Below are positions 35,335 through 43,887 of a DNA stretch of 64,000 nt, in pieces. Made by a program: the position numbers and the translations under genes. Numbering within the stretch: position 1 is the first letter of the stretch; every line of letters begins with the position of its first letter. The DNA is from Pedobacter duraquae (GTDB lineage: Bacteria > Bacteroidota > Bacteroidia > Sphingobacteriales > Sphingobacteriaceae): contig NZ_SNWM01000003.1 in assembly GCF_004362245.1 (NCBI RefSeq), positions 248,001 to 312,000 of the forward strand. The letters are read 5' to 3'. Under the pieces are notes generated by a model, which did not search any database, was not told the DNA's origin, and was given only the letters and a program-made list of their open reading frames with translations.

Positions 35335-36765
35335 TTAATCTGCAATTTTGCCCAACAATGTAGCCGATGTACAACGTTCAATGTAGACGTTTACATATTG
35401 GCCAGGTTGAATTTCTGCTGTCGCAGGAAACACGATCATCGCATTCTGATCATTTCTTCCGCAATAGTCAGCATCGGATTTTTTAGACTTTCCTTCAACC
35501 AGGATACGGATGGTCTTGCCTACATTTTCCTGTAAGCGTTTATAAGAAGACTCCTGTTGTCTCAGTAAAATCTCGGTAAGTCTGCGTTTTTTAACTTCTT
35601 CGGGTATATCATCAGGCAGTTTACGTGCCGCCAGTGTACCTGGTCTTTCAGAGTAACTGAAAGTAAAGGCGAAATCATAATCTACATAATCCATCATTGC
35701 CAAAGTCTCCTGATGATCTTCTTCAGTTTCCGTGCAGAAACCGGCGATGATATCAGTAGAAATTGCACAGCCAGGGATAATACGTCTGATGGCATCAACC
35801 CTGTTCATGTACCATTCTTTGGTGTAAGTACGGTTCATCAGCTCAAGCATTCTGGTGCTACCAGACTGAACTGGTAAGTGTATGTTGTTACAGATGTTAT
35901 CATACTTCGCAATGGTGTATAATACTTCATCGGTAATATCTTTAGGATGCGAGGTAGAAAAACGCACACGTAACTCCGGACTGATTAAAGCTACTTTTTC
36001 AAGCAGCTGCGCAAAATTTACAGCAACGGCTGCCGTTTCACTTTCATCGCCACCTTTCCATTTATACGAATCTACGTTCTGGCCCAAAAGGGTAACTTCT
36101 TTATAGCCTTTGTCGTGCAGATCCTGCGCCTCGGCAAGGATAGAAAACGGATCGCGACTGCGTTCGCGGCCACGCGTAAAAGGAACAACGCAGAAAGAAC
36201 ACATGTTATCGCAACCACGCATAATAGAAATAAATGCAGTGATGCCATTTCCATTTAAACGTACAGGAGCGATGTCTGCATAAGTCTCCTCACGGGAAAG
36301 CAACACGTTGATCGCTTTCTGTCCATCTTCCACCTGAGAGATCAGCTGAGGTAAATCGCGGTAGGCATCAGGCCCAACAACAACGTCAACAAGCTTTTCT
36401 TCTTCCAGAAATTTAGACTTTAACCGTTCTGCCATGCAACCCAGTACACCAACAATCAGCTTCGGATTACGACGCTTCTCTACACCGAACTGCGACAGTC
36501 TGTTGCGTACGCGTTGTTCTGCATTTTCACGGATAGAGCAGGTATTGATAAAGATTGCATCGGCCTCCTTATAGTCGCCAGTGGTCTCAAATCCCTGATC
36601 CAGTAATATAGAAGCTACGATCTCGCTGTCAGCAAAATTCATCTGGCAACCATAACTTTCAATGTAGAGCTTTCGCGATGCATTACCAGTAGGAGCGTCC
36701 AATACTAAGGCCTCTCCCTGGCGTGACTCATCATGTTTTTTATCTAGCAGCTGTAAATCAATCAT
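35335..36765 (-). CDS. miaB: tRNA-2-methylthio-N6-isopentenyladenosine synthase
   Basis: Radical-SAM methylthiotransferase acting on i6A37 of tRNAs. The auxiliary-cluster cysteines are C40 ([12 protein letters not shown]), C76 (NTCSIRE) and the Cys of [10 protein letters not shown]. The radical-SAM motif is [18 protein letters not shown] domain closes the protein ([11 protein letters not shown]...). The 476 residues are usual. It is first in the miaB - activator - lptE - TPR - secG cluster. Confidence 0.96.
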   Translation of the reverse strand: MIDLQLLDKKHDESRQGEALVLDAPTGNASRKLYIESYGCQMNFADSEIVASILLDQGFETTGDYKEADAIFINTCSIRENAEQRVRNRLSQFGVEKRRNPKLIVGVLGCMAERLKSKFLEEEKLVDVVVGPDAYRDLPQLISQVEDGQKAINVLLSREETYADIAPVRLNGNGITAFISIMRGCDNMCSFCVVPFTRGRERSRDPFSILAEAQDLHDKGYKEVTLLGQNVDSYKWKGGDESETAAVAVNFAQLLEKVALISPELRVRFSTSHPKDITDEVLYTIAKYDNICNNIHLPVQSGSTRMLELMNRTYTKEWYMNRVDAIRRIIPGCAISTDIIAGFCTETEEDHQETLAMMDYVDYDFAFTFSYSERPGTLAARKLPDDIPEEVKKRRLTEILLRQQESSYKRLQENVGKTIRILVEGKSKKSDADYCGRNDQNAMIVFPATAEIQPGQYVNVYIERCTSATLLGKIAD

Positions 36766-36905
36766 CTATATACTTAAATTTTTACTGGTTCAAAAATACG
36801 GAAATATTTTTACAAATGACAAAGTGTCATATTTTAAAAGACATTACTTCAACACTTAAATGATTGTTGGCCTTGATATTGCATAGTGATTTTTAAATCT
36901 ACACC

Positions 36906-38681
36906 ATGCCTGCACAAAAAACCGGAAAATATAAACTGCTGAAATGGATCGGCGGAATCCTTGGCGTCATCATTTTAATCCTTGCCATAGCGGCATTTTA
37001 CATTAGCGCCAAATGGAAGCCTGTGCTTACCGAAAAGATTAAAAGCACGGTGTATGAGGGGTCTAACCATCTGTATCGCATTAACTTTACCGACCTTCAC
37101 ATCAACCTGCTTACCGGAACAGCCGCCATGGATAGTGTAAGCCTGAGCGCCGATACTGCTGTGTTTAACACGCTTCGCAAAAACGGAAAAGCGCCGGTGC
37201 ACCTGTTTGAACTGAAGATGAAACAGCTTAAGCTAACGCGCATAGGCATCCTGACCGCCTATTTCAAAAAGCGTATCAATATGAATGCGATTATCCTTGA
37301 TCGCCCCTCCATCAACATGCTGCACTTTAATGTGCCCAAAAAAACAGATACTGTTAAAGACGACAAGACCTTATATCAAATGATTTCAAAATCGCTGGAA
37401 TCGATACATATCCGCACGATCAAAGTGTTATATGCTGATTTTGATTACCTGAGCGGCGAGCGCCGGATTGTCCTCAACCGCGTAAAAAACCTGAATGTAA
37501 ACGTGACCGACCTGCTGATAGATTCTGCATCGCAGTTTGATGCAAAGCGGTTTTATTATACTAAGGATGTGGAGTTCGAAATGTCGGGCTACAAATCTGT
37601 TACCAAGGATAAGATGTACACCATGACGATGGATTCACTTAAAGGATCTGCGGCAGACGGAATCGTGAACATCAAAAACTTTAAGATGATCCCCAATTAC
37701 CCGGATCTAACCTTCAGCAGAAAATACAGTCACCAGAAAGATCGTTACGACTTATCCTTTAATCGCATCAGCTTGAAAGGGTTTGACTTTGTCCGATTTA
37801 ATACCGAAGCATTAGTATATGCGCGTTCGGCAAAGATCGGCCCTGCAAAAGTCAACGTTTTTATGAACCGCGAACTGCCGCCGCCAACATTCAATAAAGG
37901 ACGAAACTATCCGCAGATTGCTCTTCAGCGGTTGGAGCAGCCCTTAATCATCGATTCGGTAAAATTAAACAATGTAGATGTAGCCTACACCGAGTATAAC
38001 CCGATCACCAAAGAACGTGGTACCGTACATATTGATAACTTAAACGGAAACCTGTTAAATGTTACCAACAACGATGATCAGAAAGCCAAACACGGACACA
38101 TGCTGGCTAAGCTTTCAGCTGTCATCATGAACGCGCCGATCAATATTAATATCAATTTTAACCTGCTGGCCAAAGATGGTGCTTTCCATTATAGTGGTGA
38201 TATCGGTGCCTTGAACATGGTGTCGCTCAATCCACTTGCGGAATCTCTGGGATTGGTTAAAATAGAAAGCGGGCAGGTGCAGAAAGCGGACTTTGATGTA
38301 CAGGCCAATCTGTACGGCTCAACGGGAAGCATGCACCTCTATTACACCAACCTCAAAGTGCAGTTGCTTAAAGAAGGAGAAAACGGAGCACCGATGAAAA
38401 AGCGTGGATTCTTATCTTTCCTGGCCAATACGTTTGTAGTTAAGGATTCCAATCCTACAAAAGGAGACCCTGTACGTACCGGGAACATCAAGTTTGAACG
38501 TACCCCGGCAGCCTCATTCTTTAACCTGCTCTGGAAAGGTATCTTTATAGGGATCCGCGAAACAGTAGGTATCGGTGCTATCAAGCCGAAAAGTCCGGAA
38601 GGGGCCTTCAAGAAGGTTCAGGCGAAACAGGCCGACCGTAAAGCCGACAATAAAAAAGACAAAGACAAAAAATCTGACTAA
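36906..38681 (+). CDS. Membrane-anchored AsmA-like protein, copy 1
   Basis: A 591-residue protein with one N-terminal transmembrane helix (WIGGILGVIILILAIAAFYI) and a long periplasmic beta-rich part, like AsmA/DUF748 proteins that are thought to help carry lipids to the outer membrane. Shared landmarks with the next gene are RINFTDLHINLLTG near the N-terminus and KRGFLSFLANTFVV and RTPAASFFNLLWKG near the C-terminus. It ends in a Lys/Asp-rich tail. It forms a tandem pair with the following gene, 36 bases away. The family is suggested by layout and sequence style, not proven. Confidence 0.78.
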   Translation: MPAQKTGKYKLLKWIGGILGVIILILAIAAFYISAKWKPVLTEKIKSTVYEGSNHLYRINFTDLHINLLTGTAAMDSVSLSADTAVFNTLRKNGKAPVHLFELKMKQLKLTRIGILTAYFKKRINMNAIILDRPSINMLHFNVPKKTDTVKDDKTLYQMISKSLESIHIRTIKVLYADFDYLSGERRIVLNRVKNLNVNVTDLLIDSASQFDAKRFYYTKDVEFEMSGYKSVTKDKMYTMTMDSLKGSAADGIVNIKNFKMIPNYPDLTFSRKYSHQKDRYDLSFNRISLKGFDFVRFNTEALVYARSAKIGPAKVNVFMNRELPPPTFNKGRNYPQIALQRLEQPLIIDSVKLNNVDVAYTEYNPITKERGTVHIDNLNGNLLNVTNNDDQKAKHGHMLAKLSAVIMNAPINININFNLLAKDGAFHYSGDIGALNMVSLNPLAESLGLVKIESGQVQKADFDVQANLYGSTGSMHLYYTNLKVQLLKEGENGAPMKKRGFLSFLANTFVVKDSNPTKGDPVRTGNIKFERTPAASFFNLLWKGIFIGIRETVGIGAIKPKSPEGAFKKVQAKQADRKADNKKDKDKKSD

Positions 38682-38717
38682 CAAAATGTATCTTGTAGCA
38701 AAGAATTGGCGCTTAAT

Positions 38718-40538
38718 ATGGTTGTAAGAATTCCCGGAACACTCAGGATATGGAAATGGATTGCCGCAGTTACGGTAGGCATCCTCCTGCTACTCGGTGC
38801 CATTTCCTGGTATTACTCAGTAAAGCTCCGGCCGATGTTAACCGCAGAGATCAAGGAACTGGTGCTCAATGCTACGGATAGCCTGTACCACATCGAGTTT
38901 TCCGATGTGCGTACCAATGTTATCACCGGTAATGCTGCGCTGATCAATGTCCGCATTGTGCCCAATGCCGATGTGCTAAAACGACTTACAGCGGAAAAAA
39001 AGGCTCCCAACAACGTTTATACGATTAGGCTGCGGCGATTGATGATCCGCGGCTTTCACCCGATACTTTTGTTCCGGGATAAGACCCTGCACATCGACCT
39101 CATCCGCCTGGATAATCCAAGTGTACTCATGGTAAACAAACAACTGGATTTCAACGAGGGTAAGCTGCCAAGGCCACGCAAATCACCTTATGGCTATATT
39201 TCGCAGTTTTTAAAGGAGTTACGCGTGCAAACCATTGCTTTTAAAGATATCAAATTCAAGTATATCAATGCAAACCTTCCGGTACCAGAAGCAGATTCCT
39301 TGTCTAACTTGAACATTACACTTACCGACTGGCTGATCGACAAAAATTCGGCAACGGATCCTAATAGAATCTACCTCCTTAAAGATATTGCAGTCAATAT
39401 CAATGACTATACCTATGCTACGCCCGACAGTCTCTACCACATCAACATCAACCAGCTTGATTTTCGTGCCTCCACCGGCAAACTGAAAATCAAGAAGTTT
39501 GGCCTTGTGCCCCGTTATGCGGAAATGGAATTTGGCAAAGTGGCGCATTATGCTAAAGACAGATATACTATAGCCTTTAACGATATTAATCTCGATGGCA
39601 TTGATTTTCCTTTATACATCCTCAAACAGGAGCTGCTGGCAAAAGAAATGAACCTGACCAATGGATATGTGGCTGTGTTTAGCGACAATACTGTGGGCTA
39701 TTACAACACACCCGGACAACCTAAGCGTATCAAAAGAGGGAAGTATCCCCATCAATTACTCCAAACGGTAAAAGGACTGATCACGGTAAAGAAGTTGAAT
39801 CTCGACAATATCCACATCAGTTATGCTGCCTTTGATCCCGACAGCAGGGAGCGTGGTGTGATCACCTTCGAAAATACCTCCGGCGTCATCACCAATGCCA
39901 CCAACTCGGCAAAGTTTAAGGCTGCTAATCCCATCACAGAAGCAAAGCTGACCAGCAACCTGATGGGCAGAGGAAGCCTGGCCGTAAATTTTAAGTTCGA
40001 TCTGAGTGCCAAAGATGGTGCCTTTGCCTACGCTGGTACCCTAAAAAATATGGAAGGTAAGCAGCTCAACAGAATTACCCGACCGCTCGGCATGCTCGAA
40101 GTAAGAAGTGGCTTTGTACACGAACTTAAGTTTGATGTGAAGGCGAATGACAGTGTCGCAAAAGGAAGAGTAGATTTCAGATATGAAGGACTGGCCATAA
40201 ATCTGTTTAAGCGCGAAGAAGGGGAAGAGAAAATCCAAAAAAGAGGCTGGCTATCTTTTCTGGCCAATAATCTGGTGATTAACACTTCAAATCCTGATTA
40301 CACGGGTAAGTTTACTCCAGCTATAATCAACTACAAAAGAGAACCTACGGCATCATTCTTCAGGTTTATCTACCGCTCACTTTATGAAGGTATCCGTAAC
40401 AGTATCGGTCTTACAGATGCCAAGCAGGAGAAGATCCGCGTGCAGGTAGAAAGTTTCCGCAAAATGCGTAGCGACCGCGAGAAGCGCAGGGCAAACAGAA
40501 GAAAAAGGGAATTGCTGCAACGCAAAAAGGCCCCGTAA
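38718..40538 (+). CDS. Membrane-anchored AsmA-like protein, copy 2
   Basis: A 606-residue paralogue of the previous gene. The start is the ATG at 38718 (MVVRIPGTLRIWKW); an in-frame TTG at 38706 is less likely. The single N-terminal helix is IAAVTVGILLLLGAISWYY. Matching blocks are HIEFSDVRTNVITG, QKRGWLSFLANNLVI and REPTASFFRFIYRS, and the tail is Arg/Lys-rich. The tandem pair probably arose by duplication and then diverged. A role in envelope lipid transport is only inferred. Confidence 0.78.
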   Translation: MVVRIPGTLRIWKWIAAVTVGILLLLGAISWYYSVKLRPMLTAEIKELVLNATDSLYHIEFSDVRTNVITGNAALINVRIVPNADVLKRLTAEKKAPNNVYTIRLRRLMIRGFHPILLFRDKTLHIDLIRLDNPSVLMVNKQLDFNEGKLPRPRKSPYGYISQFLKELRVQTIAFKDIKFKYINANLPVPEADSLSNLNITLTDWLIDKNSATDPNRIYLLKDIAVNINDYTYATPDSLYHININQLDFRASTGKLKIKKFGLVPRYAEMEFGKVAHYAKDRYTIAFNDINLDGIDFPLYILKQELLAKEMNLTNGYVAVFSDNTVGYYNTPGQPKRIKRGKYPHQLLQTVKGLITVKKLNLDNIHISYAAFDPDSRERGVITFENTSGVITNATNSAKFKAANPITEAKLTSNLMGRGSLAVNFKFDLSAKDGAFAYAGTLKNMEGKQLNRITRPLGMLEVRSGFVHELKFDVKANDSVAKGRVDFRYEGLAINLFKREEGEEKIQKRGWLSFLANNLVINTSNPDYTGKFTPAIINYKREPTASFFRFIYRSLYEGIRNSIGLTDAKQEKIRVQVESFRKMRSDREKRRANRRKRELLQRKKAP

Positions 40539-40628
40539 TCCGGAGCCTTGTTGTTAGAACTGAAAATAGTTAATTCGAAGTCAGCTTTTTCAGTTGAAGA
40601 TATTTATAAATAAAATTTAAATTAATTT

Positions 40629-40658
40629 TTGTAAATGTTGGAAAGATAGTTAAATTTG
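40629..40658 (+). promoter_or_regulatory. Consensus Bacteroidota promoter for the small RNA
   Basis: TTG at 40629-40631 and TAAATTTG at 40651-40658 are separated by 19 bases, matching the TTG - N19 - TAnnTTTG promoter known for this phylum. Predicted initiation is near 40664, right at the start of the hairpin-rich RNA. There is no start codon within the next 70 bases that opens a convincing reading frame. Confidence 0.7.
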
Positions 40659-40662
40659 TTCC

Positions 40663-40733
40663 TGTAAAGCAATTTACATACCCCTCTAACGAGGTATCGT
40701 TAGATCCAGCACCTTCCAAGGTGCTTTTTTTTT
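40663..40733 (+). ncRNA. Candidate ~70-nt structured small RNA ending in an intrinsic terminator
   Basis: Three hairpins follow the promoter in close order: tgtaaa-gcaa-tttaca (40663-40678), ctaacga-ggta-tcgttag (40686-40703), and the terminator agcacct-tcca-aggtgct (40708-40725), whose final T starts a run of nine T. A competing fold pairs cctc with gagg (40684-40694). It does not match any RNA class I recognise. The NYN gene starts 10 bases after the T-run. It could be a free small RNA, a terminator-controlled leader of the NYN gene, or both. Confidence 0.6.
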
Positions 40734-40743
40734 GCTTAAAATT

Positions 40744-41367
40744 ATGCCAAATAAAAATCCATTTCGAGTTAACGTTTATGTCGATGGTTTTAATTTCTAT
40801 TATGGATTAAAACAAAAAGGTTGGAAAAAATACTATTGGTTAGATATCGTTAAATTTTTTGAATGTTTTATAAAAGATGGACAAGTACTAAATAAGGTTT
40901 ACTATTGTACAGCAGTACCTACGAACAATGCACAGAAGAATAGACAGTCAGCATTCTTTAAAGCGAATAAATTAAACCCAAAATTTGAATTGATTTATGG
41001 TAAATTTCTTGAAAAAAGAGTTAAATACGGCGGTGTTGAATATAAGCCTTTTGAAGAAAAACAAACTGATGTAAACATCGCAATCTCTTTGATAAGAAAT
41101 ATACACAATCGTTCTTGTGATACATCCATTATTGTGAGCGCAGACAGTGATCTAGTACCCGCAATTAAATTGGCAAAAGAAATGAATCCACAGCATAAGA
41201 TATTTTTCCACTTCCCACCTGAACGTCATTCTGTAAACTTAACTTCTAATTGCGATGCAGTAATTCATCTACATAGGTATGAAAGTGTTTTTAAAAAATG
41301 TCTATTGGAAACTGAAATTAAGCTCAATGACAAAATAACTTTGAGTTGCCCTCAAACCTGGCGATAA
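40744..41367 (+). CDS. NYN-domain (PIN-like) predicted ribonuclease
   Basis: A 207-residue protein starting at the ATG at 40744 (MPNKNPF). The four acidic residues expected for a NYN/LabA-type nuclease site are present: D14 in YVDGFN, D109 in KQTDVN, and D134 and D136 in SADSDL. The C-terminal region after residue 170 is short and lacks a LOTUS/OST-HTH domain. A hand count over 40801-41340 gives about 31% G+C, against roughly 47-57% in sampled lines of the preceding gene, which suggests recent transfer. It directly follows the terminator of a candidate small RNA and has no other visible promoter. Target unknown. Confidence 0.85.
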   Translation: MPNKNPFRVNVYVDGFNFYYGLKQKGWKKYYWLDIVKFFECFIKDGQVLNKVYYCTAVPTNNAQKNRQSAFFKANKLNPKFELIYGKFLEKRVKYGGVEYKPFEEKQTDVNIAISLIRNIHNRSCDTSIIVSADSDLVPAIKLAKEMNPQHKIFFHFPPERHSVNLTSNCDAVIHLHRYESVFKKCLLETEIKLNDKITLSCPQTWR

Positions 41368-41416
41368 ATTATGCTAATCGTTTTTCAGAGCCCGTATTTT
41401 CATCAGTATACCTTAT

Positions 41417-42484
41417 TTAAGCGATTACCCAGTTCCAGCCAAACTCATCAGCGGCGGCACCAAAACGGATATCATTTAACTTTTTAGCTATAGCAACAGA
41501 AACTGTACGGGTAGCGGGATCAGTTAAAGTGTACAATTTACCTTCGTAACCAATCTCAGCAATCTGCGTAATTGTTGCAGCAGTACCCACAGCGAAAGCC
41601 TCTGTTAAACGACCGTTCTCAATATTCTCCAAAACTTCCTGAATAGATATACGACGCTCTTCAACTTCATAACCCAAACTTTTTGCCAGGGTCAATACTG
41701 TATCACGGGTTACACCATCCAGGATCGTTTCTCTTACTTCAGGAGTAACTACCTTTCCATCCATTACAAATACCAGGTTAGCAGCACCAGATTCTTCTAC
41801 GTACAGATGTTCCTTTGAGTCAGTCCAGATCAGTTGATCATAACCTTCTGCCTGTGCTGCGGCTGTGGGGAACATAGACAGTGCGTAGTTTCCTGCAGTT
41901 TTAGCTGCACCAACACCACCATCAGCACCACGGGTAAAGTGCGATTCTATTTTAACCTTCAATGGCTTACTGAAGTAAGGTCCGGTTGGCGTAGTCAAAA
42001 TCACAAATTTATAAGTTGCCGAAGGGCGCACACCCATATACGGATCTGTAGCAAACATCACCGGTCTGATATACAGTGCGTAGTCTTCAGCATCAGGAAC
42101 CCAGTTCTTATCCAGGTTAATCAACGCCTCGAGTCCTTGCATAAACACCTCTTCAGGTATCGTTGGCATCGCCATCCGCGTAGCAGACTTGTTGAAACGT
42201 GCAAAGTTCTTGTCGGCACGGAAAACACTTACATCACCATTAGGCTGTCTGTAGGCCTTAAGACCTTCAAAAATAGCCTGCCCATAATGCAAAGCAGAAA
42301 TTGCCGGACTCATCTCAATCGGGCCGTAAGGCACCAACTCTAAGTTCTTCCAAACACCATCCTCATAATCGGCCACAAACATGTGATCGGTAAATACCTT
42401 TCCAAAAGGCAGGTTGGCGAAATCAGTTTCCGCAAACCTGGAATGTTCAGTTTTTGTCGTTTTAATGGTTAATGTTTCAGTCAC
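41417..42484 (-). CDS. ilvE: Branched-chain amino acid aminotransferase
   Basis: PLP enzyme for the last step of Val, Leu and Ile synthesis and the first of their breakdown. The 355 residues belong to the longer BCAT type: SPAISALHYGQAIFEGLKAYR, the PLP-lysine region GAAKTAGNYALSM, and EESGAANLVFV. The start codon is GTG (42482-42484) preceded by GAAAGGA at 5-6 bases, and no in-frame ATG lies nearby. A TAATTTTG box on the minus strand at 42515-42508 may be its -7 element. Confidence 0.95.
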   Translation of the reverse strand: MTETLTIKTTKTEHSRFAETDFANLPFGKVFTDHMFVADYEDGVWKNLELVPYGPIEMSPAISALHYGQAIFEGLKAYRQPNGDVSVFRADKNFARFNKSATRMAMPTIPEEVFMQGLEALINLDKNWVPDAEDYALYIRPVMFATDPYMGVRPSATYKFVILTTPTGPYFSKPLKVKIESHFTRGADGGVGAAKTAGNYALSMFPTAAAQAEGYDQLIWTDSKEHLYVEESGAANLVFVMDGKVVTPEVRETILDGVTRDTVLTLAKSLGYEVEERRISIQEVLENIENGRLTEAFAVGTAATITQIAEIGYEGKLYTLTDPATRTVSVAIAKKLNDIRFGAAADEFGWNWVIA

Positions 42485-42507
42485 AGTATTCCTTTCTAAA
42501 TTCCTGA

Positions 42508-42515
42508 CAAAATTA
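42508..42515 (-). promoter_or_regulatory. TAnnTTTG box upstream of ilvE
   Basis: On the minus strand TAATTTTG lies 24 bases before the GTG start codon and matches the -7 element TAnnTTTG. A clear TTG at -33 is not seen, so this is a partial match. Confidence 0.4.
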
Positions 42516-42591
42516 GGAAAAAATCCACTCCTAACCTTGCATTATTTTCATTCTATTGGTGTTTCAGGTACACTAAGGCGTTCAGATTTCC

Positions 42592-43887
42592 TTAGTATAA
42601 CACCCTGAATTTGATGGTATGTTCGATCTTTTTTAACGCTTTGAATAACGCTTTATCGTACTCAGAATTGATATCCGTAATCGCATATCCGATCTTACTG
42701 TTGGTCATCAAAAACTGGCCCACAATATTGATGTCGTGCTTTGCAAAAATGGTATTGATCTGCGCCATGATACCAGGCACGTTTTTATGGATATGGATCA
42801 GTCTGTGCGACTTTTCTATTCTTGGCAATTGCAGGTTAGGGAAGTTTGAACTCAGATAGGTTGTTCCTGTATTCATAAAATCAACCATCCTTTTAGGGAT
42901 AAACTGTGTGTTGCGTGGATTATGCTTATGATCGTCAAAAACTACGATACCCATTTCAGTACAGGTATCTATCTGCAGTTTCTTTGCGCTGCCCAGATAT
43001 CCGATTGTCTTTAGTTTTGTTGCCTTCGCCAGGTTATCAGCATTGAGCGTCTCGCCATCGGCAAGCAGGAGCATATGTACATCCTTTACATACTTGGCTT
43101 CGAAATCATTTTTATGACGTACCGAGAAGCCGTCTTTTTTAAGCAGCTCAATACTTTCCTTCGGTACATCGCCTATCACGAGGCAAAGGATCCTGTTTTT
43201 AGGGTAGGAGATAGACTGCGGCAGGTTGTTTACGAAGAGGAACTCATCGAAACTCGGTGTAACGTGGTCGGCACGGGTAACAATACTCTCGCGCGAGATA
43301 TTTTCTGTAAAAGCATAGAACTTCTTGATCAGTCCGCTTTCGCGGAGTTGAAAATCAGAATAGCCATCACCAATACCATATAGGTCGGCTTTAAGATCCA
43401 GCTGACGCATTAGCTTTACCTTACCGCCCTCCTCACTCAAAGGGTTGGCATGGTCGTAATCAATAATCTGCCCGTCACCGTTGGTGATGAACGTATTGGC
43501 GTAAATGTTTTCTTTCTTAATATGATACTGGCTCACCACCGGAATGATGAATTCTTTAAAACCGCCCGATACAATCAATACTTCATCAGCGTGTTTCTTA
43601 AAGAAAGCAGCATTTCTGGAAAAAGAACTGGACACTTTCTTTTTGAGGTGCTTAATCAGTTGCTTCAGGTGATCCTGATTGGCTTCAAGGAGTTTAACCC
43701 GTTGGGTGAGGCTCTCGCCAAAAGACAACTTGCCTTCCATGGCCAGGTTGGTATAATCCTCAATCTTCTGGAAAATGGCTTCTTTTTCAGGATGTTTCTT
43801 CAAAGAAATCCTTGCCATTTCATCCAATGCCTCAACCTGAGTAAACGTACTGTCGAAATCGATAATATAGAATTTTTTAGGGGTCAT
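42592..43887 (-). CDS. Phosphoserine phosphatase fused to PGDH-like and ACT domains
   Basis: A 431-residue protein with three parts. Residues 1-215 are a HAD phosphatase of SerB type (nucleophile DFDST at 10-14, LIVSGG at 104-109, GIGDGYSD at 171-178). Residues about 231-355 resemble the substrate-binding half of 3-phosphoglycerate dehydrogenase (NADNLAKATKLKTIGYLGS, GIVVFDDHKHNPRNTQ, FMNTGTTYLSSNFPNLQLP), with the NAD-binding Rossmann domain missing. Residues 360-431 are a SerA-type ACT domain (HRLIHIHKNVPGIMAQIN...). The likely job is phosphoserine dephosphorylation with serine feedback through ACT. It overlaps the upstream epimerase gene by 4 bases. Confidence 0.88.
   Translation of the reverse strand: MTPKKFYIIDFDSTFTQVEALDEMARISLKKHPEKEAIFQKIEDYTNLAMEGKLSFGESLTQRVKLLEANQDHLKQLIKHLKKKVSSSFSRNAAFFKKHADEVLIVSGGFKEFIIPVVSQYHIKKENIYANTFITNGDGQIIDYDHANPLSEEGGKVKLMRQLDLKADLYGIGDGYSDFQLRESGLIKKFYAFTENISRESIVTRADHVTPSFDEFLFVNNLPQSISYPKNRILCLVIGDVPKESIELLKKDGFSVRHKNDFEAKYVKDVHMLLLADGETLNADNLAKATKLKTIGYLGSAKKLQIDTCTEMGIVVFDDHKHNPRNTQFIPKRMVDFMNTGTTYLSSNFPNLQLPRIEKSHRLIHIHKNVPGIMAQINTIFAKHDINIVGQFLMTNSKIGYAITDINSEYDKALFKALKKIEHTIKFRVLY

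Noticed and set aside
40663..40733. tRNA or known riboswitch
   Set aside because: No cloverleaf, CCA end or T-loop is visible, and the hairpins do not match the preQ1, TPP, cobalamin, SAM or glycine classes I can recall.
40663..41367. Definite type III toxin-antitoxin locus
   Set aside because: The order fits, but the RNA lacks tandem repeats and the protein is NYN rather than ToxN/AbiQ-like. Kept only as an analogy.
42572..42596. Terminator between the phosphatase fusion and ilvE
   Set aside because: A 7-bp hairpin (actaagg / ccttagt) overlaps the stop codon but is not followed by a T-tract on the minus strand.
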